NCBI RefSeq assembly: GCF_003046185.1
Contig: NZ_PZZL01000007.1
Location: forward strand, 62,001-126,000
Length of the DNA: 64,000 nt
Direction of reading: 5' to 3'
From: Phreatobacter oligotrophus
GTDB lineage: Bacteria > Pseudomonadota > Alphaproteobacteria > Rhizobiales > Phreatobacteraceae
Position 1 is the first letter of the stretch. Each line of letters starts with the position of its first letter. Positions 16,960 through 28,324 of this stretch are shown in pieces. A program made the translations under genes and the position numbers. A model generated the notes under the pieces. The model saw only the letters and a list, made by a program, of their open reading frames with translations. It had not been told where the DNA came from and did not search any database.

Positions 16960-16988
16960 TTGACTCTCTCCGGGCGGCCGATTATCTC
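16960..16988 (+). promoter_or_regulatory. Candidate housekeeping promoter of groESL
   Basis: TTGACT (16960-16965), 17-base spacer, TATCTC (16983-16988). The start point would fall near 16995, just before the CIRCE element, the arrangement known for HrcA-controlled groESL operons. Confidence 0.55.
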
Positions 16989-17000
16989 CTGCGCCAGCCG

Positions 17001-17027
17001 TTAGCAGTCACTTCGGTTGAGTGCTAA
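17001..17027 (+). promoter_or_regulatory. CIRCE operator (HrcA-binding inverted repeat)
   Basis: TTAGCAGTC (17001-17009), 9-base spacer, GAGTGCTAA (17019-17027). The consensus is TTAGCACTC-N9-GAGTGCTAA, so the right half is perfect and the left half has one change. Located in the 5' leader of groES, it predicts repression by HrcA, whose gene is outside the window. Confidence 0.93.
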
Positions 17028-17095
17028 CAGCAACGGCCCCCGGGGTCGTATCGATTTCCAGCGGCCCAAGAGCCGCACTGCCAGGGACCTGATCC

Positions 17096-17386
17096 ATGAA
17101 GTTCCGTCCGCTGCACGACCGCGTGGTCGTCCGTCGCCTCGAGAGCGAAGAGAAGACCAAGGGTGGCATCATCATCCCGGACACCGCCAAGGAGAAGCCG
17201 CAGGAGGGTGAAATCCTGGCGGTTGGCCCGGGCGGCCGCGACGAGGCCGGCAAGCTCGTCCCGCTCGACGTGAAGAAGGGCGACAAGGTGCTGTTCGGCA
17301 AGTGGTCCGGCACCGAGGTCAAGATCGACGGTGTCGACCTCCTCATCATGAAGGAGAGCGACATCATGGGCGTGATCGGCAAGTAA
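17096..17386 (+). CDS. groES: Co-chaperonin GroES
   Basis: 96-residue cap of the GroEL chaperonin. [16 protein letters not shown] at the N-terminus, [19 protein letters not shown] (mobile loop, residues 22-40) and [19 protein letters not shown] near the C-terminus are diagnostic. First gene of the CIRCE-regulated operon; groEL starts 55 bases downstream. Confidence 0.98.
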   Translation: MKFRPLHDRVVVRRLESEEKTKGGIIIPDTAKEKPQEGEILAVGPGGRDEAGKLVPLDVKKGDKVLFGKWSGTEVKIDGVDLLIMKESDIMGVIGK

Positions 17387-17435
17387 GCCGCACCGCTCCT
17401 CCGCCACCCCATTCCATCCATTCCGACAGGAGTAA

Positions 17436-19079
<1,644 letters not shown>

Positions 19080-19108
19080 TCCAGCCACCAGGCTTCGTGA
19101 CTACGGAA

Positions 19109-19137
19109 GGGGCGCCGCGAGGCGCCCCTTTTCGTTT
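19109..19137 (+). terminator. groESL rho-independent terminator, copy 1
   Basis: GGGGCGCC (19109-19116), loop GCGA, GGCGCCCC (19121-19128), then TTTTCGTTT. Perfect 8-base GC stem with a T-rich tail. Confidence 0.92.
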
Positions 19138-19232
19138 GGCCCGCCCCATGCCTTCAAGTGGCGCGAGCCGGGCAAGCCCGGCGCGCGGGCGGCATGGACT
19201 TCTGATCCAGCCAACCAGTCTCAGTCACGGAA

Positions 19233-19261
19233 GGGGCGCCGCGAGGCGCCCCTTTTCGTTT
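19233..19261 (+). terminator. groESL rho-independent terminator, copy 2
   Basis: Identical stem, loop and tail to copy 1 (arms 19233-19240 and 19245-19252, tail TTTTCGTTT). It backs up the first terminator. The remaining gap 19262-19463 holds no gene and probably carries the promoter of the TRAP operon. Confidence 0.92.
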
Positions 19262-19463
19262 ATTCCGACCCTGACTCAGCGTCACCCAAGTGAACGCGCA
19301 AACCCTTTCCGTAACGAAACTGCACAAGTCCTGTGCCCGGAAGGCACAGATTCAGCGCCCCTGCGGCATCTCCTCCCCTTGACCTTCGGGGTACGTGATC
19401 CACTGTAGATCGCAGCGACAATGAGCCTGAACGGGCCTGCCCCCGTCGCCAGAGGAGACGTCC

Positions 19464-20588
19464 ATGACAGAAGGAACAGCTTCGGCTCAGCCGAAGTCCG
19501 ATCGCCGTCGCTTTCTTGCCCTCGCCGGCGCCACCGCCGCGGCCACCGTGGCCGCCCCGGCCGTGTCGAACGCGCAGACCATGACCCTGCGCTTCCAGTC
19601 GACCTGGCCGCAGCGCGACATCTTCCACGAATTCTGCAACGACTACGCCGCGCGCGTGAACGCCCTGTCCGGCGGCCGCCTGCGCCTTGAGGTGCTCGCC
19701 TCCGGCGCCGTCGTTCCCGCCTTCCAGCTGCAGGACGCCGTCCATGCCGGCATCCTCGACGGCGGCCACGGCGTCACCGCCTACTGGTTCGGCAAGAACA
19801 AGGCCTATTCGCTGTTCGGCACCCCGCCCGCCTATGGCTGGGACGCCCACAACTTCCTCGCCTGGATGAACTATGGCGGCGGCTACGACCTCTACAACGA
19901 GCTGCTGACCCAGATCACCCGCGTCAACGTCGTCGGCTTCCTCACCGGCCCGATGCCCTGCCAGCCGCTCGGCTGGTTCAAGCGCGAGCTGACCCAGGCC
20001 AGCGACCTGCGCGGCCTGAAGTACCGCACCGTGGGCCTTGCCGCCGACCTCTTCAACGAGCTCGGCTCCGCCGTCACCATCCTCGCCGGCGGTGAGATCG
20101 TCCCGGCGCTGGAGCGCGGCCTGATCGACGGCGCCGAGTTCAACAACCCGACCTCGGACTCGATCCTCGGCTTCCCGGACGTCTCTAAGACCTACATGCT
20201 GCAGAGCTATCACCAGTCGGCCGAGGCCTTCGAGGTGATCTTCAACAAGAGCAAGTTCGACGCGATGAGCGCCGAGCAGAAGGCGATCATCAAGTTCGCC
20301 GCCGAGTCCGCCTCCTCCGACATGTACTGGAAGGCGCTCGACCGCTACTCCAAGGACCTCGCCGCCCTGCGCGCCCGTGGCGTCAACGTCATCAAGACGC
20401 CGGACTCGATCCTCAAGGCGCAGCTCGAGGCCTGGGACAAGGTCGTCGCCCGCCTGTCGGCCGAGAACCCCTTCTTCAAGAAGGTCATCGACAGCCAGCG
20501 TGCCTGGGCCCAGCGCACCGTCGGCTACGAGCGGATCAACACGCCGTCGCGTGAGATGTCCTACACGCACTTCTTCGGCGGCTCCTGA
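19464..20588 (+). CDS. TRAP transporter substrate-binding protein, TakP-like
   Basis: 374-residue periplasmic solute receptor of the DctP/TRAP family. The N-terminus has a twin-arginine signal (DRRRFLALAGATAAATVAAP). Features include the conserved GLKYRTVGLAADLFNELG region carrying the arginine that usually binds the substrate carboxylate, and a long C-terminal helical part (DRYSKDLAALRARGVNVIK onward) like the dimerising helix of TakP, an alpha-keto-acid receptor. The ligand is probably a carboxylate; an alpha-keto acid is an inference. First gene of a DctP-DctQ-DctM operon, separated from the permease genes by a stable hairpin. Confidence 0.9.
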   Translation: MTEGTASAQPKSDRRRFLALAGATAAATVAAPAVSNAQTMTLRFQSTWPQRDIFHEFCNDYAARVNALSGGRLRLEVLASGAVVPAFQLQDAVHAGILDGGHGVTAYWFGKNKAYSLFGTPPAYGWDAHNFLAWMNYGGGYDLYNELLTQITRVNVVGFLTGPMPCQPLGWFKRELTQASDLRGLKYRTVGLAADLFNELGSAVTILAGGEIVPALERGLIDGAEFNNPTSDSILGFPDVSKTYMLQSYHQSAEAFEVIFNKSKFDAMSAEQKAIIKFAAESASSDMYWKALDRYSKDLAALRARGVNVIKTPDSILKAQLEAWDKVVARLSAENPFFKKVIDSQRAWAQRTVGYERINTPSREMSYTHFFGGS

Positions 20589-20604
20589 TCCCATCCGACA
20601 CGGG

Positions 20605-20629
20605 AAGGCGGCGGTACCCCCGCCGCCTT
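20605..20629 (+). terminator. Intercistronic hairpin between TRAP receptor and permease genes
   Basis: Perfect 10-base arms AAGGCGGCGG (20605-20614) and CCGCCGCCTT (20620-20629). Only a weak T-rich tail (CTCATGTTT) follows, so it probably terminates partially or protects the receptor mRNA, keeping the receptor in excess over the membrane subunits. Confidence 0.65.
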
Positions 20630-20685
20630 CTCATGTTTCACGGCGGCTACGGCCGCCTTTGTCGTGACGTGCCTGGACATTTCAC

Positions 20686-21372
20686 ATGGCGCCAAATCCG
20701 CTGTTTCTCTCGCTGCTGCTCGGCGCCTATGCGTTGACCATCGCCGCCATCCTCGTGGTGATGTTCCGCCGCACGACCAAGGACCGCCTGATGGCGCTGC
20801 TCCTGTCGGTCGACGAGGTCTCGACCTTCATCGGCAAGGCCGGAGCCTGGGCCATCGTCGCCCTGACGTTGGCCATCTGCTACGAGGTCTTCGCCCGCTA
20901 CATCCTGCAGTCGCCGACGAGTTGGGCCTTCGACGTGAGCTACATGCTCTACGGCGTGCTCTTCCTGCTGGCCGGCCCCTATGCGCTCGCCCGCAACGGC
21001 CATGTGCGCGGTGACTTCCTCTATCGCGAGTGGAAGCCGGTCACCCAGGCGCGGCTCGACCTCGTCCTCTATTTCGTCTTCTTCTTCCCCGGCATCCTCG
21101 CGATCTGCTACGCCGGCTTCACCTTCGCGAACTTCTCCTGGTTCATCTTCGAGCGCTCGGCGAACTCGCCGAACGGGCCTTACGTCTTCCCGTTCAAGTC
21201 GCTCATTCCGCTGGTCGGCGGGCTCATGGTGATCCAGGGCGCGTCGGAAGTGGTGCGCTGCGTGCTCTGCCTGCGCACCGGCGAGTGGCCGCAGCGCCTC
21301 CACGACGTGGAGGAAACCGAGAAGATCATTCTGGAACAGGCCGAGGCGGCCAAGGCAAAGGGAGCCGCCTGA
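20686..21372 (+). CDS. TRAP transporter small permease subunit (DctQ family)
   Basis: 228-residue four-helix membrane subunit. The DctQ core begins around residue 40 (DEVSTFIGKAGAWAIVALTL); the phrases CYEVFARYILQSPTSWAFDV and ARNGHVRGDFLYR are characteristic. An additional N-terminal hydrophobic helix (residues 3-24) makes it longer than the standard 160-180 residues, as in the mannitol/chloroaromatic-type subgroup. Its stop overlaps the dctM start (TGATG). Confidence 0.9.
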   Translation: MAPNPLFLSLLLGAYALTIAAILVVMFRRTTKDRLMALLLSVDEVSTFIGKAGAWAIVALTLAICYEVFARYILQSPTSWAFDVSYMLYGVLFLLAGPYALARNGHVRGDFLYREWKPVTQARLDLVLYFVFFFPGILAICYAGFTFANFSWFIFERSANSPNGPYVFPFKSLIPLVGGLMVIQGASEVVRCVLCLRTGEWPQRLHDVEETEKIILEQAEAAKAKGAA

Positions 21373-22943
21373 TGTTCGGTCTCACCATCGGAAATCCCGA
21401 ACTGGGCGTGCTGATGCTCGTCCTGTTCGTCGTCTTCATCATGCTCGGCTTCCCCATCGCCTTCACGCTGATGGCCCTTGGCGTGATGTTCGGCTACATG
21501 GCCCAGGGCGACATCGTCTTCGCCCTCGTGGTCCAGCGCACCTATTCGGTGATGACCAACGACGTGCTGGTCGCCATCCCGCTCTTCATCTTCATGGGCT
21601 ACATCATCGAGCGGGCGAACATCCTCGACAGGCTGTTCAACTCGGTGCAGCTCGCCATCGGCGGCCTGCCCGGCTCGCTCGCCGTCACCACCCTCGTCAC
21701 CTGCACCATCTTCGCCACGGCCACCGGCATCGTCGGCGCGGTGGTGACGCTGATGGGCCTTCTCGCCTTCCCGGCCATGTTGCGCGCCGGCTATGACGAG
21801 AAGCTCTCGGCGGGCGTGGTCTGCGCCGGCGGCTGCCTTGGCATCCTCATCCCGCCGAGCGTCATGCTCATCCTCTACGGCGCCACAGCCGGCGTCTCGG
21901 TGCCGAAGCTCTATGCCGGCGCCTTCCTGCCGGGCCTGCTGCTCGCCAGCCTCTACATGGTCTATGTGATCATCCGCTGCATGCTGAACCCGTCGCTGGC
22001 GCCCAAGCTGCCGAAGGAACAGCGGATGCCGCTCGGCTTCGACTTCGACAAGGACAAGATGTCCCTGGTGAAGTACGTGGTCATCGTGTTGCTGACGGTC
22101 CCGGTGGCCTATGCGGTCATCTACGGCCTCGAGTGGATGCTCAACATGATCCGCATCCTGACGACGCCGGCCGGCATGCCGCTGCGCGAGATCGACTATT
22201 CGGTCCCCGACAAGCTGCCCCACGTCATCCTCGGCGCCGGCGCCATCGGCTTCGTGCTGCTGCTGATCCTCGGCAAGGCGGTGTTTAAGGAACTGGCCCG
22301 CAGCTTCTTCCCGCTGACCATGCTGATCCTCTCGGTGCTCGGCGCCATCTTCTTCGGCATCGCGACGCCGACGGAAGCGGCGGCGGTCGGCGCCCTCGGC
22401 TCGGTGATCCTGGCGGCGGCCTACAAATCCATCAGCTTCGACAAGCTGAAGGAATCGGTGTTCCTCACCGCCCGCACCTCGGCCATGGTCTGCTGGCTCT
22501 TCGTCGGCTCCTTCATCTTCTCGTCGATCTTCGCCATCCTCGGCGGTCACGAGCCGATCAAGGCCTTCGTGGCCATGCTGAACCTGTCGCCGACCATGTT
22601 CATGATCCTGGCGCAGGTGATCATCTTCGTGCTGGGCTGGCCGCTGGAATGGACCGAGATCATCGTGATCTTCGTGCCGATCTTCCTGCCGCTCCTGGAG
22701 ACGTTCAAGATCGACCCGCTGTTCTTCGGCATCCTCATCGCCCTGAACATCCAGACGTCGTTCCTGTCGCCCCCCGTGGCCATGGCGCCCTTCTACCTGA
22801 AGGGCGTGGCGCCGCCGCACGTGACGATCAACCAGATCTTCTCGGGCGTGATGCCGTTCATCGTCATCGTCGTCGCCTGCATGGTGGTGGTCTACACCTT
22901 CCCCGGCATCGCCCTCTGGCTGCCGAGCGTGCTCTACCGCTGA
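21372..22943 (+). CDS. TRAP transporter large permease subunit (DctM family)
   Basis: 523-residue multi-pass permease that carries out sodium-coupled transport. The ATG at 21372 overlaps the dctQ stop; the open frame upstream is the shadow of dctQ. N-terminal MLVLFVVFIMLGFPIAFTLM, GGLPGSLAVTTLVTCTIFA (around residue 95) and AGGCLGILIPPSVMLILYG (around 155) are family hallmarks, and ATPTEAAAVGALGSV in the second half is another. An inserted hydrophilic segment (residues about 210-300) with extra helices is found in this subgroup. It converges on the ABC ATPase gene with 4 bases between stops. Confidence 0.93.
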   Translation: MFGLTIGNPELGVLMLVLFVVFIMLGFPIAFTLMALGVMFGYMAQGDIVFALVVQRTYSVMTNDVLVAIPLFIFMGYIIERANILDRLFNSVQLAIGGLPGSLAVTTLVTCTIFATATGIVGAVVTLMGLLAFPAMLRAGYDEKLSAGVVCAGGCLGILIPPSVMLILYGATAGVSVPKLYAGAFLPGLLLASLYMVYVIIRCMLNPSLAPKLPKEQRMPLGFDFDKDKMSLVKYVVIVLLTVPVAYAVIYGLEWMLNMIRILTTPAGMPLREIDYSVPDKLPHVILGAGAIGFVLLLILGKAVFKELARSFFPLTMLILSVLGAIFFGIATPTEAAAVGALGSVILAAAYKSISFDKLKESVFLTARTSAMVCWLFVGSFIFSSIFAILGGHEPIKAFVAMLNLSPTMFMILAQVIIFVLGWPLEWTEIIVIFVPIFLPLLETFKIDPLFFGILIALNIQTSFLSPPVAMAPFYLKGVAPPHVTINQIFSGVMPFIVIVVACMVVVYTFPGIALWLPSVLYR

Positions 22944-22947
22944 GGCC

Positions 22948-23670
22948 TCAAGCGCCCGTCGCCGGAACACCTGCGGCGGGCGCCTGCCTCACATCCGAGA
23001 CGATGCGCCCGTCGACGAGGTGAACGCGCCGGTCCATGCGGTCGGCAAGTTCCATGGCATGGGTGACGGCGACCACGGTGCGCCCATCCCTGTCGACGAG
23101 ATCGCGCAGGATCTGGAACACCTGCTCCGAGGACTTGGAATCGAGGCTCCCCGTCGGCTCGTCGGCGAGGATCACCGGCGGGTCATTGGCGAGCGCCCGG
23201 GCCACCGCCACGCGCTGGCGCTGGCCGCCGGAGAGCTGGTCCGGGCGCTTGGCGAGATGATCGCCCAGCCCGAGCGAGGCGAGCAGTCCCTCGGCCCGCT
23301 CCTTCATCTCCCGCATCGACAGTTTGCCGAGAGCCCGCATCGGCAGCATGACGTTCTGCGTCGTGGTGAATTCCGGCAGCAGGAAGTGGAACTGGAAGAT
23401 GAAGCCGAGCGTGGCGAGCCGCGCCGCGGCCCGTTCGGTGTCGTCGAAATCGGTGGTGTCGCGGCCCTCGACCAGCACGGCGCCGGAGGTCGGCACGTCG
23501 AGGAGGCCGAGGAGGTAGAGCAGGCTCGACTTGCCGGAGCCCGAGGGGCCGGTGATGGCGACGAACTCGCGCTCGCCGATGGCAAGGTCGATGTCAGCGA
23601 CCAGCGTCACCGGCACGATGCCCTCGAGGATGCGGGTCGCCTTGCGCGCCTCGATGATGGTGCGGCTCAT
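22948..23670 (-). CDS. ABC exporter ATP-binding protein (LolD/MacB type)
   Basis: 240-residue nucleotide-binding subunit. Walker [10 protein letters not shown] (around residue 40), signature [10 protein letters not shown] (around 145), Walker [10 protein letters not shown] and the switch histidine in [11 protein letters not shown] are intact. It belongs to the MacB/LolD class that pairs with FtsX-like permeases rather than with import systems. Last gene of a three-gene operon whose coding regions overlap by 4 bases. Confidence 0.93.
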   Translation of the reverse strand: MSRTIIEARKATRILEGIVPVTLVADIDLAIGEREFVAITGPSGSGKSSLLYLLGLLDVPTSGAVLVEGRDTTDFDDTERAAARLATLGFIFQFHFLLPEFTTTQNVMLPMRALGKLSMREMKERAEGLLASLGLGDHLAKRPDQLSGGQRQRVAVARALANDPPVILADEPTGSLDSKSSEQVFQILRDLVDRDGRTVVAVTHAMELADRMDRRVHLVDGRIVSDVRQAPAAGVPATGA

Positions 23671-24902
23671 GTCGCCCCCCGGATGATCTCGACGGGGTGG
23701 AGGCGCGCCGCCTTGCGGGCGGGGAAATAGCCGGCGATGGCCGAGGAGGCGAGCGCCACCCCGCCGGCGATGAGGTAGTGCAGCGGCGCCACCACGAGCG
23801 GCAGGTGGGTGGAATCGGTGAAGCCGGTGCGGATCTCCACCGTCAGCATGGCCTGGGTCAGCGCGAAGCCGAGCACCGCGCCGCCGAGCGCGCCGGCAAG
23901 GCCGATGGCGAGGCCCTCGAGGATGAAGATGCGCCGGACCGTCGACTGGCTGAGGCCCAGCGACTTCATGATGGCGATGTCGCGGCTCTTCTCGAAGGTG
24001 ATGGTCGAGATGATGTTGTAGGTGCCGAAGGAGGCCACCAGCAGGATCGCGCCGACCACCGTGTACATGATGATGTTGCGGATGACGAAGGCGGACATGA
24101 GGTCCTCGTTGGCCTCCTGCCAGGACACGGTCTTGAGCCCGGTATCGGCGATGATGCGGTCCGCCACGGCGCGCGAGGCCATGGGGTCATTCAGGCGGAT
24201 GCGGATCTCATTGATGAGGCCGGTCTGCTCGGCCAGCACCTGCGCGGTCTTGATGAGGACATAGGACGTGCCCTCGTCCACCGTGCGCACGCCGGAGCGG
24301 AAGATGCCGACGACCTGGCCGGTCATCACCTTGCCGGTGCCGGCGGACATCGAGATGTTCGAGCCGATGCGGGCGCCGAGCTTCTCGGCGAGGCGATCGC
24401 CGAGGATGATGGCATTGGTGGCGCGGTAGAGCGCGGGCATGGAGCCCTGCTTCATCTGGGTGACGAGCTGCGAGACGCGCGGCTCGCGCTGCGGGTCGAT
24501 GCCGACGATGACCGAGGCGACGTCCTTGCCGCCGTAGCGCAGGATGCCGCGGGCCTGGACCGAGGGCGTCACCGCGCCGGGCACCCAGCTCTCCAGCGCG
24601 GCAATGGTGGCGATGGGGTTGTTGATCCCGCGCCGGCGCGTTGCCGGCGTCAGCCCGCGGATCTGCGCCGCGTCGAAGGCTTCCTCGGCCGGCTGGCGCG
24701 GCGGTTCGCGCCGCTCGTCGTTGATCGACACATGCGGCATGGCGTTGACGAGGGTGCGGACGAAATCCTCCTGCGAGCCCTGCATCAGCGCCGCCATCAT
24801 GATGGAGAAACCGACGCCGATGGCGACGCCCGCCACCGCCACCACCGTCTGCCGGAGGCGGGCGGCGATATGCGTCCAGGCGATGTCGAGGACAAGGTTC
24901 AC
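23667..24902 (-). CDS. ABC exporter permease, FtsX/MacB-like
   Basis: 411-residue inner-membrane protein with the MacB/FtsX layout: one N-terminal helix (residues 13-35), a large periplasmic domain (about 40-280) and three C-terminal helices (about 285-400) with the family phrase TYNIISTITFEKSRDIAIMK near 310. With the ATPase and adaptor it forms a MacAB-like tripartite pump, probably joined to a TolC-type outer-membrane channel encoded elsewhere. Overlaps both neighbours by four bases. Confidence 0.9.
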   Translation of the reverse strand: MNLVLDIAWTHIAARLRQTVVAVAGVAIGVGFSIMMAALMQGSQEDFVRTLVNAMPHVSINDERREPPRQPAEEAFDAAQIRGLTPATRRRGINNPIATIAALESWVPGAVTPSVQARGILRYGGKDVASVIVGIDPQREPRVSQLVTQMKQGSMPALYRATNAIILGDRLAEKLGARIGSNISMSAGTGKVMTGQVVGIFRSGVRTVDEGTSYVLIKTAQVLAEQTGLINEIRIRLNDPMASRAVADRIIADTGLKTVSWQEANEDLMSAFVIRNIIMYTVVGAILLVASFGTYNIISTITFEKSRDIAIMKSLGLSQSTVRRIFILEGLAIGLAGALGGAVLGFALTQAMLTVEIRTGFTDSTHLPLVVAPLHYLIAGGVALASSAIAGYFPARKAARLHPVEIIRGAT

Positions 24903-25897
24903 GGCGCGACGCGCACATGTTCGCCGCCGCGCCAGCGCGCCTCGGCGGGAACGGCGATGCGCTCGCCCTCGCCGAGTCCCGAGCGGATCTCGGTCAACCG
25001 GGTGCCGCGGATGCCCGCCTCCACCGGCTTGCGGGCGATCCGCCCGTTCACCACCGTGAAGACGGCGCCGCCCACCACGGCCTCGTTCGGCACCAGCAGC
25101 ACGTTCCTCGCCTCGCGCGCGATGATGTTCGCCTCCACCGACATGCCGAAATGCAGCGGCGTGTCGTCGGGCAGCGCGATGCGGATGCGGAAGGTCTTGG
25201 TCGTCGTGTCGCCCATCGGCGTGATGTCATGCACCTGGCCCTCGAGCGCCCGGTCCTTGAAGGCGTCGGTGCGCAAGAGCACCGCCTGCCCCACCCGCAC
25301 GCGCGGGATGTCCTCCTCGGCGACGTCGGCGGTGACCTGCAGCGGCCGCGGGTCGCCGACCCGGAAGAGGATCTGGCCGACATCGGCGATCTCGCCGACC
25401 TCGCCGTCCTGCCGCAGCACGATGCCGGCGCGCGGCGCGAGGATCTGGTAATTGCCGAGCCGCTCCGTCGTGGCGGCGATGAGGGCGCGGATCTGGGCAA
25501 GATCGGCGATGGCCTTGTCATAGGCCTGCTGGGTGGCGACGCCGCGCTGCAGCAGCTGGCTCACCCGGTCGACCTCGCGCTGGGCCAGCGCCTGGCGAGC
25601 CTGTTGCTCCGCGAGATTGGCGCGCACCTCGCGGTCGTCGAGGCGGGCGAGCATGTCGCCCTCCTTCACCGCGCGGCCCTCGCAGGCGCAATGCTCGACG
25701 ATGCGCTCCCGCGCCATGGAGGCCATCTTGGCCCAGCGCACCGGCTCGACCACGCCCGTCGCATAGACGATCTCGGCCGCCGTGCCGCGGCCGACCGCCT
25801 GCAGCTGCACCTCCGGCCCGCGACCGTAGCGCCACCACAGCGCGCCGCCCGCGGCGGCGAGACCGACGAGGAGAATGATCCAGGAGCGCAGCTTCAT
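24899..25897 (-). CDS. HlyD/MacA family periplasmic adaptor subunit
   Basis: 332-residue membrane-fusion protein. The N-terminal anchor (MKLRSWIILLVGLAAAGGAL) leads to a lipoyl/barrel region (residues 60-95; ERIVEHCACEGRAVKEGDML), a coiled-coil hairpin (about 95-150) and beta-barrel parts (ADVAEEDIPRVRVGQAVLL). The ATG at 25897 puts the membrane anchor at the N-terminus; the frame is open further upstream without family likeness. First gene of the exporter operon; substrate unknown. Confidence 0.9.
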   Translation of the reverse strand: MKLRSWIILLVGLAAAGGALWWRYGRGPEVQLQAVGRGTAAEIVYATGVVEPVRWAKMASMARERIVEHCACEGRAVKEGDMLARLDDREVRANLAEQQARQALAQREVDRVSQLLQRGVATQQAYDKAIADLAQIRALIAATTERLGNYQILAPRAGIVLRQDGEVGEIADVGQILFRVGDPRPLQVTADVAEEDIPRVRVGQAVLLRTDAFKDRALEGQVHDITPMGDTTTKTFRIRIALPDDTPLHFGMSVEANIIAREARNVLLVPNEAVVGGAVFTVVNGRIARKPVEAGIRGTRLTEIRSGLGEGERIAVPAEARWRGGEHVRVAP

Positions 25898-25998
25898 CGC
25901 CAGCCTTTCGCGACGCGACCATCGCCAGCTAGCAGGACTTATAGGCTGCAACCTTGATCGACGTCATGTCGCGCTGCGGCGACGACGCGGGAGAAGCG

Positions 25999-27235
<1,237 letters not shown>

Positions 27236-27268
27236 GTTACTGGCGACAACTGCGGTTTTTTCTGTCAC

Positions 27269-27326
27269 CGAAAGGTAAACTTGGCGTCCCGCGAAAGGTG
27301 AACGAGGTGTGAAACCAGCGTCCCGC
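27269..27326 (+). repeat. Short direct repeats upstream of the YpfJ-type peptidase gene
   Basis: CGAAAGGTAAAC (27269-27280) recurs as CGAAAGGTGAAC (27292-27303), and GCGTCCCGC occurs at 27284-27292 and again at 27318-27326. The pairs sit about 60-120 bases before the peptidase start and could be operator half-sites; no regulator is known. Confidence 0.5.
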
Positions 27327-27387
27327 CCGGGAGTTGCACCTGTCGTGACGCGGCGTCATGATCGCCGGAGGCAGGGAGTTTCGTGCC

Positions 27388-28284
27388 ATGCGTTGGGAAG
27401 ATCTGCGCCGTTCGGAGAACATCGAGGACCGCCGCGGGGGCGGGGGCGGTGCGGTTCCGGGAGGCCCCGCCGGCATCGGCATCGGCGGCATGATCATCGT
27501 CGGCCTCATCTCCTATGTGACCGGCATCAACCCTGCGATCCTCATCGGTGGCTATGACGCCGTGACCCGGGGCAGCCAGCGGCAGATCGAGCAGCAGGCG
27601 CCGCAGCGCCAGGGCCGGCCCGCCGACCAGATGGGCGATTTTGTCGCCGCCATCCTCGGCTCCACCGAGGATGCCTGGCAGAAGATTTTCCAGGAGGCCG
27701 GCCGCCGCTACCAGGCGCCGGGCCTCGTCATGTTTAACGCCCGAACCCGCTCGGGCTGCGGCGCGGCGCAGTCGGAGATGGGGCCGTTCTATTGCCCCAA
27801 CGACAAGAAGGTCTATCTCGACACCTCCTTCTTCCAGGAGTTGCAGACCCGCTTCCGCGGCTGCTCCGGCCCCGACACCGCCTGCCGCTTCGCCTATGCC
27901 TATGTCGTCGCCCACGAGGTCGGCCATCACGTGCAGAACCTGATGGGCGTGCTACCGCGGGTGCAGCAGGCCCAGCGCGCCGCCAGCAGCGAAGCGGAGT
28001 CGAATGCCCTGCAGGTGCGCGTCGAACTCCAGGCCGACTGTTTCGCCGGCGTCTGGGCCTTCCACACCCAGCAGCAGATCCGCCTGGAGGAGGCAGACGT
28101 CCGCGCCGCCATGCAGACAGCCGCCGCCATCGGCGACGACATGCTGCAGCGCCGCTCGCAGGGCTATGTGGTGCCCGACAGCTTCACCCACGGCAGCTCG
28201 GCCCAGCGCCAGCGCTGGTTCATGACGGGGCTGCGCAGCGGCCAGATCTCCGCCTGCAACACGTTCCGGGCGCCGCAGCTGTGA
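27388..28284 (+). CDS. YpfJ family neutral zinc metallopeptidase
   Basis: 298 residues. The N-terminus MRWEDLRRSENIEDRRG is the family start, and a glycine-rich linker is followed by one membrane helix (about residues 30-50). The rest is a periplasm-facing domain with the zinc motif AHEVGHHVQNLMG around residue 172 and a downstream ELQADCFAG with the third-ligand acidic residue, the gluzincin-like pattern of this family. I chose ATG 27388 over an open upstream extension because of this conserved start. Physiological substrates are unknown. Confidence 0.9.
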   Translation: MRWEDLRRSENIEDRRGGGGGAVPGGPAGIGIGGMIIVGLISYVTGINPAILIGGYDAVTRGSQRQIEQQAPQRQGRPADQMGDFVAAILGSTEDAWQKIFQEAGRRYQAPGLVMFNARTRSGCGAAQSEMGPFYCPNDKKVYLDTSFFQELQTRFRGCSGPDTACRFAYAYVVAHEVGHHVQNLMGVLPRVQQAQRAASSEAESNALQVRVELQADCFAGVWAFHTQQQIRLEEADVRAAMQTAAAIGDDMLQRRSQGYVVPDSFTHGSSAQRQRWFMTGLRSGQISACNTFRAPQL

Positions 28285-28291
28285 GGACGTC

Positions 28292-28316
28292 GGGCGGCGG
28301 CGATGCGCCACCGCCC
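28292..28316. terminator. Possible bidirectional hairpin between convergent genes
   Basis: GGGCGGCGGCG (28292-28302) pairs with CGCCACCGCCC (28306-28316) with one mismatch, between the convergent peptidase and MBL-fold genes. There is no strong T-tract, so terminator function is tentative. Confidence 0.4.
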
Positions 28317-28324
28317 CTCTGTCC

